A stretch of 64,000 nucleotides of DNA from Xiphydria camelus (lineage: Eukaryota; Arthropoda; Insecta; Hymenoptera; Xiphydriidae), in NCBI GenBank assembly GCA_963678675.1, contig OY783192.1:9002520-9066519 (forward strand), read 5' to 3'. Within the stretch, counting starts at the first letter, position 1. Every line of letters starts with the position of its first letter. Under the pieces are notes generated by a model. The model was not told the origin of the DNA. It did not search any database and saw only the letters and a program-made list of their open reading frames with translations. Positions 1 to 10,391 of this stretch are shown here, piece by piece. A program made the position numbers and the translations under genes.

Positions 1-183
1 CGGAAGGTAATTACTGGTTCATATTTATGAACTCATTTAGGATTACTTTTGAAGGAATGTCACATAGATCAAAGAGTTATTCCAAGCGGCATATAGCAGG
101 TTTTAACTTGACAACGACGATACCTATATTACATAATTACATTCACAGACAGTATAGTCATTAAAACGTGGTCTGAGCATAGA

Positions 184-654
184 CCCTTTGCACTTCGCGG
201 GCACCTAAGTATAGGGAACGTGCAAATGACTAGCGCCAGCGCCGCGTATTGGAAGTTGAACTTTTGTCATAATAACAAATCGCAGGTTGCCATAAGCTGT
301 TAAGGTGTTACATGTAATCTTGTGCCTAATGATCAGATTTACGGCCATTAACGAAGTGCTTACACGTGTGTGCTTACATTGTAACACGTGTCCTGACAAA
401 CCGAGAATGCATCTTGGGAATTGTTACGCTAGATATCATACAAAAACTAATTACAGAGTATAATATATACCGGTTTTGTTTTATTCGATGCAAAAATAAA
501 TAAATGAATGGAAGTTTATTATTTGTATACGTTAGTTGAGTATAAAATTATTTTAGAGTACCTGTAAAACGCTTCCCTAATATAGCCGCAATATTGCTAA
601 AATCATCCGGAGTGGCTGGTTCGTACGTGCGACAATCGCCTGGAGTGCAAAGGG
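184..654. mobile_element. Degenerate piggyBac-like (TTAA) non-autonomous element
   Basis: Both ends carry an inverted CCCTTTGCACT motif: CCCTTTGCACTTC at 184, and its reverse complement (reading CCCTTTGCACTCC inward) ending at 654. The right end is followed directly by TTAA (655-658), the target of piggyBac-type elements. The left flank is TAGA, so that target copy has decayed or the left boundary is wrong. There is no coding content; the small open frames inside look spurious. Superfamily assignment rests on the TTAA and the C-rich terminus only. Confidence 0.42.
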
Positions 655-1000
655 TTAATTTATCATTAAAACTTGATTTTTAACAATTAAAACCAATTTT
701 TTAAAAATTTTTCATTTTTCTCCCTCCATATCTCCTAAAGTATTGATCGTAGCGAAAAAGTATATAACACCTTTTTTGTGTAGAGAATTTTATATAGATT
801 AATTGAGTACATAAACTTTTTTTCGCTAGAGAGGCAATAGTTTTCGAGTTATTAACGAAAAACTGAAAAGAGGGACCTTTAGACCCCCCCCCCCCCCCCC
901 CCGGAACTGTACCAAAATTCGCTTCTATATGAATTTTTCCGCTATTTGGCCTTCTTCAGTCTTCGTTGCTTAAATTAAACGGGAGGCCATTAATAAAAAA
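655..1000. other. Non-coding stretch with a 19-bp poly-C run
   Basis: AT-rich sequence with no supported gene. The only distinctive feature is an uninterrupted run of 19 C at 884-902. Such a run is prone to length polymorphism and sequencing error. Confidence 0.6.
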
Positions 1001-1385
1001 CACGCAACAGAAGTGAAACTTCATGCGTAAACCCACGAAATACTAAGATTGAAAAACAAAATTAGAAAAAAAAATAACTGGGAAACAAAATTAGAAAAAG
1101 AAAGGTAAGGTGAAAAAACAGAATAAAATGTAATCATGCAGTCAAGAAGGTGACGAGAAGTTTTGCGTCTGTTTATTTATTGATGATTATACCAATCGTG
1201 TTTATTTATTGATGATTATACGCAAAACTTCTCGTCACCTTCTTGACTGCATGATTACATTTTATTCTGTTTTTTCACCTTACCTTTCTTTTTCTAATTT
1301 TGTTTCCCAGTTATATTTTTTCTATTTTGTTTTTCAATCTTAGTATTTCGTGGGTTTACGCATGAAGTTTCACTTCTGTTGCGTG
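1001..1385. repeat. Foldback repeat, about 165-bp arms
   Basis: The left arm (1001-1168) is nearly the exact reverse complement of the right arm (1220-1385). The outer ends read CACGCAACAGAAGTG and CACTTCTGTTGCGTG. The roughly 50-bp loop contains a 21-bp direct repeat (GTTTATTTATTGATGATTATA) at 1171-1191 and 1199-1219. No TIR-type target duplication could be recognised, so this may be a MITE or a local inverted duplication. Confidence 0.85.
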
Positions 1386-1496
1386 TACCCTGTACTCGTT
1401 TTTTTTTGAGGTTACCAATAAAGTTTTATATTTGTTGTGTGTACTTTTTACAATGTGATTTCATACGATAATCCTCCAGTATCGATTACCGACATC

Positions 1497-2316
1497 TTAT
1501 GTAGTTTTTGATGCACAAACGCCTCGCGGTAGTTGATGAACCATTGTGTCCACAGATACTGGTACGTTAATGACCTGTCCGTAAATTCCATATTGACCAT
1601 GTACATGTCTCAATCGATGAATCTGCATAAAGGGGATTCGTGGATATATAAGTCGCTCTGATACCAAATCTAGTGAAGGTAAATGGTCGGGTATCGGTGG
1701 ATATTTGAAACCGTTGTAAGTGGCCATTGCAGGGATAGTATTCCCTTTGAGAGTGCTTGACGACAGGTGTAGCAGATTTGAATGGTTTCCCCATCAATTC
1801 GAGGGAGAATTACGTTCAATATATCCTCTTGTTCACGAACGGAAATTTTTAAATCGTCTTGAAACCATAACCTATCACAAATAGAGTACGTATGTGACCG
1901 AAAGAATTATTTATAAACTTTCTATTGAATTCCCTATGAGCGATTTTATTTCGGTTATAATGACTATATGGCAAGTCCTGACATAAATTATGTTCACGTG
2001 GTCCTGGTTCATTGCGTCGTAAATTGGATGGTCCTGGCTCGTCGCGGATATCATTGTCAACAAAAGCGGGTTGAACCGAAGATGAATAGTTAGGAGCTAA
2101 AATGTCATTTTCATTTTGCACATTATGATTTTCAGGTTCACTGGTTAATAACTGATCGTCGGAAATTTGATTAACTGTATTTCTCAGTTGTTTTCGTAAC
2201 CTACTCTCCCTCATGCGTTAGGCCCCAGACTTTTTCACTTTTTTTACACTAATTGTATCCTTTTTACGTTGTCTTTCACGATATTCCTTACATTTCTGCG
2301 CATTTGATTTTGCCAT
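1497..2316 (-). pseudogene. Helitron Rep/helicase protein, N-terminal fragment
   Basis: Reading leftward from the ATG at 2316, the product begins MAKSNAQKCKEYRERQRKK, a start typical of animal Helitron proteins. An in-frame TAA follows after 32 codons. The same frame reopens two codons later at the ATG at 2214 and runs to 1849, ending in a segment like Helitron NRKFxxNxFGH. After frameshifts, CYTCRQALSKG and then a segment with PRIPFMQIHRLRHVHGQYG and NVPVSVDTMVHQLPR (1497-1755) follow. These match the region that precedes the Rep domain in Helitron proteins. The Rep HUH motif and the helicase are absent, so this is a truncated, decayed copy. No Helitron terminus was found beside it. Confidence 0.75.
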
Positions 2317-3300
2317 TATAAATTAATTCAATTAAATGTCACTCAAAAATAGCACAAAACAAAACAAATGAATATCACTTACAGCACGCACACGAATGAA
2401 GACGCCATACTTGTCCCCAGTGAGCTGTATACGCAAGCGCCAAATTTATTCGGGGGGCCAGTGAGGTCACCTAACTTACTAGGCTAACGTCCGCCGGTAA
2501 TGGTAATCGCGATGTTACCGATCCTACATACCTCCCTTCCCTCTCCAAATGCTCGACCCATGAGGCACAGTGATGACTCATGGTGTCGGATTTTTGTTAC
2601 ATACCTGACTTCGGCAAAACCGATTCACGCCCAAGGCGCCTATAGAAGTTTCACTTCAAAAAAGGACACGTTTACGAGGAAAGTGATTTCACCTACTGAA
2701 CGACTCGCTGTAACATTGAGATTGTAGGGGAAAACCGGAGGAAGGTAAAGTCCGGTCAGATAGCTAAACTGCTCACACAATAGGCAAAGTTGCGCCACAT
2801 TATTCACCAACATGTCGGTCTATATTTATATTGCGCAAGTCCAGTACCTTGAACTATTCACACGTAGCAATTTTTAAAGTGTAGGCAACTTGAAAATTGC
2901 GCAATTTTTAAACTTGCGACGTTATTCACACGCTGCAATACCCAAATGGCGCCATTTTTCAGGTTGCACAATACAAAAAGTGTACAAGTGTGCGAGTACC
3001 ATAAGGGGGTCTTAAGGTCAAAGCACATCTAGGCGAAGCGACGCGCCGCGAAGCGCGGCTGTACAACACACACTTGGGCGAAGCGAAGCGAAGCGCGGCG
3101 AATTCTATCCCCTTCTCTACCAGGTATAAACAGCTATACCTGAAAATATCCGTATATGGATACCCGGGTAGAGAAGGGAGGGAAGGGAAGCGCCGTGAAA
3201 TGTCAGTCATTTTCGCCTTTTTCGCCTTTTTCATTCATTTTCGCCTTTTTCAAACTGATGAACGCAACGTGAAATGAGCCGTACATATTTTGTTTTGAGA
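2317..3300. other. Non-coding stretch with low-complexity GC-rich patch
   Basis: No gene could be supported. At 3028-3105 there is a GCGAAGC-type low-complexity patch. A TTCGCCTTTTT motif recurs three times near 3208-3252. A phrase like TTCACACG-[CT/TA]-GCAA occurs at about 2858 and 2927, which may be a remnant of an unrecognised repeat. Confidence 0.4.
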
Positions 3301-3302
3301 AA

Positions 3303-3803
3303 TTGGCATTCGTGAGGATTCGGCTATGCCTCGTGCTAATGGACAGTGCGAACGAGTACATTGTACAGTTCTGGGGTCCCTGGCGGCTACCTGTGCAAGC
3401 GAGGCGGAGGACACCTGGGACGATAAATTGTGCAGACGCAAGGTTACGGGAGCAAATCCAAGACACCTTTTATCAAATTGATTTAGCAGAAACACGCAAC
3501 ATGGCGAAGGCGGCTACGGACGGGGATCAAAAGGAGCAGAAAAGACGGTTTGATGCTCGCCGCTACAAACTACCTGAGTATGCTGTGGGCGACGTTGTTA
3601 TGGTGGCTGTCAATCCAGTCGCTACCGGAGAGAGCAGGAAGCTGGCTGCGAAGGCAAAGGGGCCCTTCAAGGTAGCAGCAGTCTTGTCTAATGACCGATA
3701 CGAGGTGCAGGATCTACGGGACCTGAAGGAAGCACCCTATCAACGCAGCGTGGTGGCCGTGGACAGCATGAGGAGATGGGTCACGTTTGACGCCACACGC
3801 TGA
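3303..3803 (+). pseudogene. Ty3-type retrotransposon integrase, C-terminal remnant
   Basis: The frame ending at 3803 encodes an integrase tail: an RRFDARRYKLPEYAVGDVV-like stretch, a basic GPFKV segment and a VAVDSMRRW end. This corresponds to the end of the integrase core and the GPY-like C-terminal region of Ty3 elements. From 3323, a different frame reads PRANGQCERV, the segment just before and at the catalytic Glu of the DDE core. The join between the two is a frameshift and partial deletion. Everything upstream (gag, protease, RT, first two catalytic residues) is missing. It belongs to a different lineage from the retrotransposon at 19981-29689. Confidence 0.8.
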
Positions 3804-4016
3804 GGGAGGTGATTTGCCAGAGGTCTAGCAATCTAAACCTTTGCTGGCCATCAACTTTGGTCGGAGTTCGTGTTCTTGAGGTACCGCTTTTGGGTCAGAG
3901 TGGTACTGTGGAGAGACGCGGGCGAGGCCGGGACCCAGGGCCGAGTTCGGACGTTCTAAGTGTGGGGAATGGTCAATCCCACATGGAATAGAGGTCCGGG
4001 CGGAGGCCGGGACCAG

Positions 4017-4198
4017 AAAGTAGTCGGAGTCAGGGTCTGTGTCGGACTGAGGGGCTGGTCGCCAACTCAGTCGGTCGATACCCCTGGCAAGGCTAGCGAC
4101 CGTATTGAAAGTAGTCGGAGTCAGGGTCTGTGTCGGACTGAGGGGCTGGTCGCCAACTCAGTCGGTCGATACCCCTGGGAAGGCTAGCGACCGTATTA
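4017..4198. repeat. 91-bp tandem duplication
   Basis: Two consecutive near-identical copies (4017-4107, 4108-about 4198) begin AAAGTAGTCGGAGTCAGGG and end GCTAGCGACCGTATT. They differ at single positions, for example GGCAAGG versus GGGAAGG. The duplication lies in the LTR/UTR remnant. Confidence 0.9.
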
Positions 4199-4460
4199 AA
4201 ATCCTAAAAGATTCCTTCTCTTATCCTAAATACGTACCCTCCGGTATTAGCATTGAGCCGAGTATGATTGCGGACGGAACTGATCACTCTGTATCGACAA
4301 TTATGCCTTGGGTCAATGAGATACCACTTGAATCATAAAGGTCGTACACCATTAACGGATCAAATTTTTGGATCCCTGTTACAGAAAATAAAGGTTTGAA
4401 GGAACGTCGAGGACGACGTGGTCGTCAGTCTGGCCGAGTGTGAGGAATATTTCTTGAAGG

Positions 4461-4607
4461 AGTCGATGGAAATGCCGTCGACGTATTCCTGACACCCCTC
4501 GCTTGAAGGATGTTTAGACGAATCTCGAGGAGCTGGGATGCACGGGTACGAGTCGATGGGAACGCCATCGACGTATTCCTGACACCCCTCGCTCGAAGGA
4601 TGTTTAT
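4461..4607. repeat. 90-bp-period direct repeat in the LTR remnant
   Basis: A 56-bp block starting AGTCGATGG at 4461 recurs at 4551, with about 34 bp of unrelated sequence between. Each copy contains a small dyad (GTCGATGG...CCGTCGAC or CCATCGAC) and ends GAAGGATGTTTA. Confidence 0.85.
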
Positions 4608-4790
4608 ATGAGATGGCGATAGCGTTGGGTCGAGGAAGAGACCAGGCCCTCCGGGCCCTGGATGACGCTGTGCGAGGATTCATTCTGGCTTTAGCAGTTA
4701 TAAAGAGAGCATCTCTTCCTTATATAGTCCCGCTGTACTAATTCAATAAAATAATCTTTGAGCTAAGTCACGCTCACACTGCTGATTTTT

Positions 4791-5222
4791 GCCCCCTGGA
4801 TATTCCATTTCTAAGCCAGAAAAATAATAAAAAATTTAATTATTCGAAATAACAAATATAACAGTTTTGTAGAGCAGAAAGAGCTCTTTCGAGTACATAT
4901 AAACATATTGCCAAACAACGAAATAAATCGTTGTAAAATAAAAGAAAACATAATTGTGCGACGGAACAGTCTCGGCGACGTGAGTATCAGCCACTTGAGC
5001 TTGCCGGTCGCGGGAGTATAATATATAGCATCACCGACGAAAGTCGCGTCGCGTGGTGTGTGTACACTCGTCGAGTATCGGATACATGCGTAGCGTTGTG
5101 TGCGAAGGGCCTAAGTGGAATGGGGCAGGGTCGAGATCGGTGTATGAGTGAGGCACGTACGGTAGCGCTGGAGTGTGTGGGTTTCGTTACGGTTTCGTCG
5201 TTGCATATAGAGCGCGCTTTTA
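4791..5222. other. Non-coding stretch, no recognised feature
   Basis: The sequence is AT-rich to 4960, then CpG-containing. No coding frame, inverted repeat or RNA gene was found. Confidence 0.4.
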
Positions 5223-5664
5223 GACCTGTGTGAAGTTAGCCCCCCCACCTCCGAATAAAAAATTTTTGAATACATGATCGTTTGCCCTTTGTTTGCCCAT
5301 GATTGCCCATCACTTTGTTTTTTTTGCCCAACTCACCGTATAGAAGATATAGCTAAAAATAGGGCGGGGGGCTAACTTCACGCTAGCCCCCCCATAACGT
5401 AATTTCGAAAATTCAAATGCATGATCGTTTGCCCTTTGTTTGCCCATGATTGCCCATCACTTTATTTTTTTTGTCCAACCCACCGTTTAGAAGATATGGG
5501 GAGGGGAAGCTAGCGTGAAGTTAGCCCCCCCATAGTGTAATTTCGAAAATTCAAATACATGATCGTTTGCCCTTTGTTTGCCCATGATTGCCCATCACTT
5601 TGTTTCGTTTATCCAACTCACCGTTCAGAAGATATAGGGTGGGGAAGTGGGGAAGTATTTGATA

Positions 5665-5728
5665 TACAACTTTGCCTCTGCCGTCTTTATCGTAAGCCAT
5701 CTACAATAGAACGGCGGAAGCAAAGTGG
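5665..5728. mobile_element. Mini-mariner-like insert in left palindrome arm
   Basis: The 64-bp segment starts TACAACTTTGCCTCTGCCG and ends CGGCGGAAGCAAAGTGGTA, with AAGCCATCTA between. The mariner at 39141-39679 begins GTGTACAACTTTGCTTCCGC and ends with a similar AAGCCATCTA...CGGCGGAAGCAAAGTTGT. The segment therefore looks like both ends of a related mariner joined by deletion of the middle. Confidence 0.5.
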
Positions 5729-5813
5729 TAAGTAGTAACACCTCGGCATCGCTTGCCCATTTTTAGATACAGTCTCAATGTGCATTTTCGACGTGATAAC
5801 ACTTCGGAATCGT

Positions 5814-6418
5814 TTGCCCATTTTTAGAAAGATTATCAGTAAGCATTTTCGACGTTTGCCCAACCCGTGGAACCGCTTTACAGCGAGTTTCATAAGTGAA
5901 GTAAAAATGAAAAATCGTAAAATCGGCGATATCACCTCGGAATCGTTTGCCCATTTTTAGAAAGAGTATCAGTAAGCACTTTCGACGTTTGCCCAACCCG
6001 TGGAACCGCTCTACAGCGAGTTTCATAAGTGAAGTAAAAATGAAAAATCGTAAAATCGGTGATATCAACTCGGAAACGTTTGCCCATTTTTAGAAAGAGC
6101 TTCAGTAAGCATTTTCGATGTTTGCCCAACCCGTGGAATCGCTCTACAGCGAGTTTCATAAGTGATGTAAAAATGAAAAATCGTAAAATCGGTGATATCA
6201 ACTCGGAAACGTTTGCCCATTTTTAGAAAGAGCTTCAGTAAGCATTTTCGACGTTTGCCCAACCCGTGGAACCGCTCTACAGCGAGTTTCATAAGTGAAG
6301 TAAAAATGAAAAATCGTAAAATCGGTGAGATCAACTCGGAAACGTTTGCCCATTTTTAGAAAGAGCTTCAGTAAGCATTTTCGATGTTTGCCCAACCCGT
6401 GGAATCGCTCTACAGGGA
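5814..6418. repeat. 133-bp tandem units, left arm
   Basis: Four to five head-to-tail units share the phrase GTTTGCCCATTTTTAGA at about 5812, 5945, 6078, 6211 and 6344, spaced 133 bp. Units differ by scattered substitutions. Each contains two TTTGCCC motifs and the block CGAGTTTCATAAGTGA. Confidence 0.9.
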
Positions 6419-6421
6419 GTT

Positions 6422-6930
6422 TACGATTTTTCATTTTTACATCACTTATGAAACTCGCTGTAGAGCGATTCCACGGGTTGGGCAAACGTCGAGAATGCTT
6501 ACTGAAGCTTTTCTAAAAATGGGCAAACGTTTCCGAGTTGTTATCACCGATTTTACGATTTTTCATTTTTACATCACTTATGAAACTCGCTGTAGAGCGA
6601 TTCCACGGGTTGGGCAAACGTCGAAAATGCTTACTGAAGCTCTTTCTAAAAATGGGCAAACGTTTCCGAGTTGATATCACCGATTTTACGATTTTTCATT
6701 TTTACTTCACTTATGAAACTCGCTGTAGAGCGGTTCCACGGGTTGGGCAAACGTCGAAAGTGCTTAGTGATACTCTTTCTAAAAATGGGCAAACGATTCC
6801 GAGGTGATATCGCCGATTTTACGATTTTTCATTTTTACTTCACTTATGAAACTCGCTGTAAAGCGGTTCCACGGGTTGGGCAAACGTCGAAAATGCTTAC
6901 TGATAATCTTTCTAAAAATGGGCAAACGAT
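6422..6930. repeat. 133-bp tandem units, right arm (inverted)
   Basis: The same 133-bp units run in reverse orientation. The right arm has about three-quarters of a unit less than the left, so the strand switch is about 50 bp off the symmetry centre set by the outer arms. Confidence 0.9.
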
Positions 6931-7010
6931 TCCGAAGTGTTATCACGTCGAAAATGCACATTGAGACTGTATCTAAAAATGGGCAAGCGATGCCGAGGTG
7001 TTACTACTTA

Positions 7011-7074
7011 CCACTTTGCTTCCGCCGTTCTATTGTAGATGGCTTACGATAAAGACGGCAGAGGCAAAGTTGTA
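7011..7074. mobile_element. Mini-mariner-like insert in right palindrome arm
   Basis: This is the mirror copy of the left-arm insert, at the exactly symmetric position. Its presence in both arms means the palindrome arms were duplicated or homogenised after the insertion. Confidence 0.5.
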
Positions 7075-7513
7075 TATCAAATACTTCCCCACTTCCCCAC
7101 CCTATATCTTCTGAACGGTGAGTTGGACAAACGAAACAAAGTGATGGGCAATCATGGGCAAACAAAGGGCAAACGATCATGCATTTGAATTTTCGAAATT
7201 ACACTATGGGGGGGCTAACTTCACGCTAGCTTCCCCTCCCCATATCTTCTAAACGGTGGGTTGGACAAAAAAAATAAAGTGATGGGCAATCATGGGCAAA
7301 CAAAGGGCAAACGATCATGCATTTGAATTTTCGAAATTACGTTATGGGGGGGCTAGCGTGAAGTTAGCCCCCCGCCCTATTTTTAGCTATATCTTCTATA
7401 CGGTGAGTTGGGCAAAAAAAACAAAGTGATGGGCAATCATGGACAAACAAAGGGCAAACGATCATGTATTCAAAAATTTTTTATTCGGAGGTGGGGGGGC
7501 TAACTTCACACAG

Positions 7514-7567
7514 GTCACGGTGCGACTGTTTTGAGACAAAGGTTGCAAACTATTGCAGTTTCCTCTA
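7514..7567 (-). repeat. Copy of a dispersed flank sequence (R)
   Basis: The stretch CACGGTGCGACTGTTTTGAG...GTTGCAAAC is the reverse complement of sequence seen twice around the foldback at 15.5 kb (15458-15491 and 15788-15820). It abuts the giant palindrome on one side and a CCGTATGTCC foldback on the other. Confidence 0.75.
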
Positions 7568-7855
7568 CCGTATGTCCCACTATGTAGCATTGGCCAGTTT
7601 GAAAGTTACCTTCGGGCAGGCTTGGTCGGTAATCGACACTTATACCAGTAGAAGTCGAGTCGGTAGTTAGAGTTGGTGTCAATTCGGGAGATCGAAGCGT
7701 CTAATCTCGAAATCGTGAATTTGTGAATAATGGTGAGTAATTTCCATTATTCACAAATCCACGATTTCGAGATTAGACGCTTCGATCTCCCGAATTGACA
7801 CCAACTCTAACTACCGACTCTACTTCTCTATCGGTATAAGTGTCCATTACCGAAA
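7568..7855. repeat. CCGTATGTCC-family foldback, copy A
   Basis: It starts TA|CCGTATGTCCCAC and contains the family core GTCAATTCGGGAGATCGAAG with its complement, around a TGAATAATGG hairpin centre. The right outer end is diverged or lost. Related copies lie at 12930-13269, about 15507-15773 and 44556-46946. Confidence 0.75.
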
Positions 7856-8377
7856 CTAAAACTAATAACCAGTTTACAACCAAAATGAAACTTCGGCGCG
7901 CACACGGATTCGACTCATTGTGAATCAGTTTTAATCAGTTATCATATCTTTTACAAAATTTATTTTATAACATTTATTTTAAAGAAGTTGTGTACATTAC
8001 ACTGTTTCAAATGTTTTACCACTATTATCAATAAAAATTGATGACGTTTACTTGTCTGTGGCGCGACAGTCAGTGCAATTATTCGCTCCGTGCAAGCGGG
8101 CAAAAAATGGAGGGGGAAGGTAGCCAGCGCTTGCGGTGGCCAATTTATAAGTTTTGAACATCGTGTATACCCATGTGTACCATAATATTCCATAGTAAAA
8201 CACGTGTTAAATTGCTTCCTTCGATGTTTATTTAACATAAAAGACAAATAAATAATTGTATTGAAATGATTTTTCACTTGCCACCAATGTACATACTGCA
8301 CAATGTTGATGTTCATAACTTAGAGAATTGCCATCGGTGGTGCCACGCGTTCAGATGCACATAGCGAATAAGTGAGA
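7856..8377. other. Non-coding stretch, no recognised feature
   Basis: AT-rich sequence with no supported coding region or repeat structure. Confidence 0.4.
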
Positions 8378-10391
8378 AGTTTAAAGGCTCTTGTAAACAT
8401 GCGGTATTCGGCGAGTGCCGAGCAAGTGCTCGCCGATGTCAACGAGGCTTTAAGGTGGAGCCCGAGCATTCGGAATTTGGCGAATACCGAGCGACTGCTC
8501 GGCGGACGTCGAGCGACAGCTCTATTCACCAAACGCCGAGTAGTATTGACTCGAAAGTTCGGTTCTTACCTGCGGCATATAAATAAGTGCAAACTTCTTC
8601 AATGTTCTTAAAATGCATGGAAGTTTCGGAGTTATTTGCAAAAGTCGAGAGAGCATCCTGAACGAATACTTCGGATGCAGCGTTTACACATTGCTTCTTT
8701 AGTTGTAGCTGAATGTTATTCCCATATGCATCGATGTAATATTACAAGTACATTTTTCAATTTTTATAATAGCAATGTTCCATCGCACCTTAAGCGGACG
8801 TCTATATCGGTTCTTACCGTTCATTATCATCGCGATAATTAAATTTAGAGTTAATCCCGCCATCGGTCGCAATGGCGAGATGAGCGGTATGTTTCGGTGA
8901 ATCTAGGCTGTTATTGAGCTCGCAACCCCGTCAATCTTTCCTGAAAAGGTTAATTATCGGACGTCGCAATTAACGAGTCGCGATAAGCCGCTTTTCGCAA
9001 TATCCATACGTTTTCAGGTAGAAGGAGATGCTACCGGCGACATTGATACATCCTTTCATAGTGAGTGGAGTAAAGCACGAATAGCGATGGATGAACAAAA
9101 TATTCACAATTTTATTTTGTCCTTAACAGGTTGCAACATATTTAATATCGATGTAGATCTCGGTCTTCGCAATATTTACACCGAAGCTCTTGCAGATGAA
9201 AACACTGTCAATTGTTTGCTAAATTTAAAAGGAACTGGAGAATCGACGATGAAAGAGTACGAAACTGAACGGTTTGAATTAAATAAGAAATACGTTTTTG
9301 ACCCACTAGTAAGAAAACGATTTTTTAATTTCAATTACAAGTCCGCGAAAGAAAAGCAATCTACAAGTGATGATAAAAAGGAATAAATGATAACCAATAA
9401 TAGTAGGTACATTTCAACAATCATTTATGGTGGCATCACAACGTGAATTTGATCTGAGACAGTTCTTATCGCTTAAAATACTTGATTACCCTACATATCT
9501 CTTTGAAGGGCTCTACAAGGAAAAAAATGAAATCAGCATTAGTAATCGAAATTGAAAGAGTACATGCATGTGGAAACAACACTTTTCAGCAAATAATAAA
9601 ATCTAATCATTCGAAAGTTTGTATTTTCGATGGAATGTCACTAGTGCATAAAATTCAATTTCAAAAATGTAATACTTTCGGAGATTTTGCCACTGCATAC
9701 GATCGGAAGAAACGAAACCGAAGTAAATTGTTATATCAAGTCCTTGAACCAAAATCCCGGCCGACTGCAAAGATTTTTTTTCTTCTCAAAACAAACTGCA
9801 ACTTGTTCAATTTCTCTGCACGTATGCTCCAACTTCTTAAAAAATCAATGCTGTATCATCAATAGCAGTATCTATTTGAATGGGTATTGCGAGAAACGGT
9901 TCATTACCACTCGCCCGACTCGGGAAACGTGGGGGACTGCGAACTCATTAGTAGTCTAGATTCGCAGATACAGACCGCCTGCCTTGTCATTGTGACCAAC
10001 GGTGGGATTAACTCTAGATTGGCGATTATAATGAAGTGGGGTGTGTTTACGACTATTCGTTTCCTTTGATATGCCACGAAAGACCGACAAACTACGGGAG
10101 CGGCGAATACTTGGACGAGCACGACATTCGGCCATCGGCGAAAAGCGAGCAACCCGTGTACACATTCGGGATTCGCCGAGCAGTTGCTCGGTATTCGCCG
10201 AGTACCGAATGTCTACCCACCCTGTTTGATAACGGGAACCAAGCGAACAATACATTTGGCCATCGGCAAACAGCGAGCAACCCGTGTACACATGCGGCAT
10301 TCGCCGAGCAGTCGCTTAAAACCTCGTTGACATCGGCGAGCACTTGTTCGGCACTCGCCGAATACCGCATGTTTACAGGAGCCTTTATACT
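8378..10391. mobile_element. 2-kb TIR element with a broken gene of unidentified family
   Basis: Seventy-five-base imperfect terminal inverted repeats (8378-8452 and 10317-10391) begin AGTTTAAAGGCTCTTGTAAA on the left and have the mirrored sequence on the right. The subterminal regions are crowded with CTCGCCGA/TCGGCGAG dyads. On the right side a block starting GGCCATCGGC is directly repeated (10130 and 10258). The centre holds a decayed plus-strand gene (9018-9865). No target duplication could be seen. The superfamily is not recognised. Confidence 0.6.
9018..9865 (+). pseudogene. Decayed gene inside the TIR element, family uncertain
   Basis: A TTTTCAG splice acceptor (9011-9017) opens an exon that runs in frame through the ATG at 9087 to a stop at 9384-9386. 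Its product is acidic, with a SEWSKARIAMDEQNIHNF stretch. A second frame (9421-9554) reads VASQREFDLRQFLS, and a third (9482-9865) contains KVCIFDGMSLVHKI and NTFGDFATAY. Together they resemble an uncharacterised metazoan protein type, often repeated in genomes, that carries an (I/V)DGM(A/S)LV motif followed by TFG. At least two frameshifts break the gene. Its enzymatic role is unknown; transposase is a guess from its position between TIRs. Confidence 0.4.

Larger units (their letters stand above)
3804..4790 (+). mobile_element. Probable 3' LTR/UTR of the Ty3-type remnant
   Basis: Directly downstream of the integrase fragment lies about 1 kb of non-coding DNA with two internal duplications. 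Near its end is a TATA-like box (TATAAAGAGAG, about 4699) and a polyadenylation-like AATAAAATAA at 4744. This order fits a 3' UTR running into an LTR. No second LTR copy is in the window, so the exact LTR limits cannot be set. Confidence 0.45.
5223..7516. mobile_element. Giant foldback element with tandem-repeat arms (2.29 kb)
   Basis: The whole block is an inverted repeat. Position x pairs with 12739-x from GACCTGTGTGAAGTTAGCCC at 5223 to its complement ending at 7516. Each arm has three outer cassettes of about 140-147 bp (CATGATCGTTTGCCC at 5273, 5420 and about 5559), a short mariner-like insert, then head-to-tail 133-bp units. The strands switch at about 6418-6422. There is no intact gene; the many 80-97-residue frames here are repeat translations. 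The architecture matches foldback (FB/Galileo-like) transposons, whose long terminal inverted repeats are themselves tandem arrays. The superfamily is not proven, and no target duplication is evident. Confidence 0.85.

Noticed and set aside
2500..2727. 75-codon frame
   Set aside because: No similarity or composition signal.
5814..6930. CRISPR array
   Set aside because: The repeats are long, contiguous and lack unique spacers; the sequence is eukaryotic.
5687..7052. A series of similar 82-97-residue proteins starting MISPILRFF
   Set aside because: They repeat with the 133-bp period and mirror each other across the palindrome. They are by-products of the tandem units.
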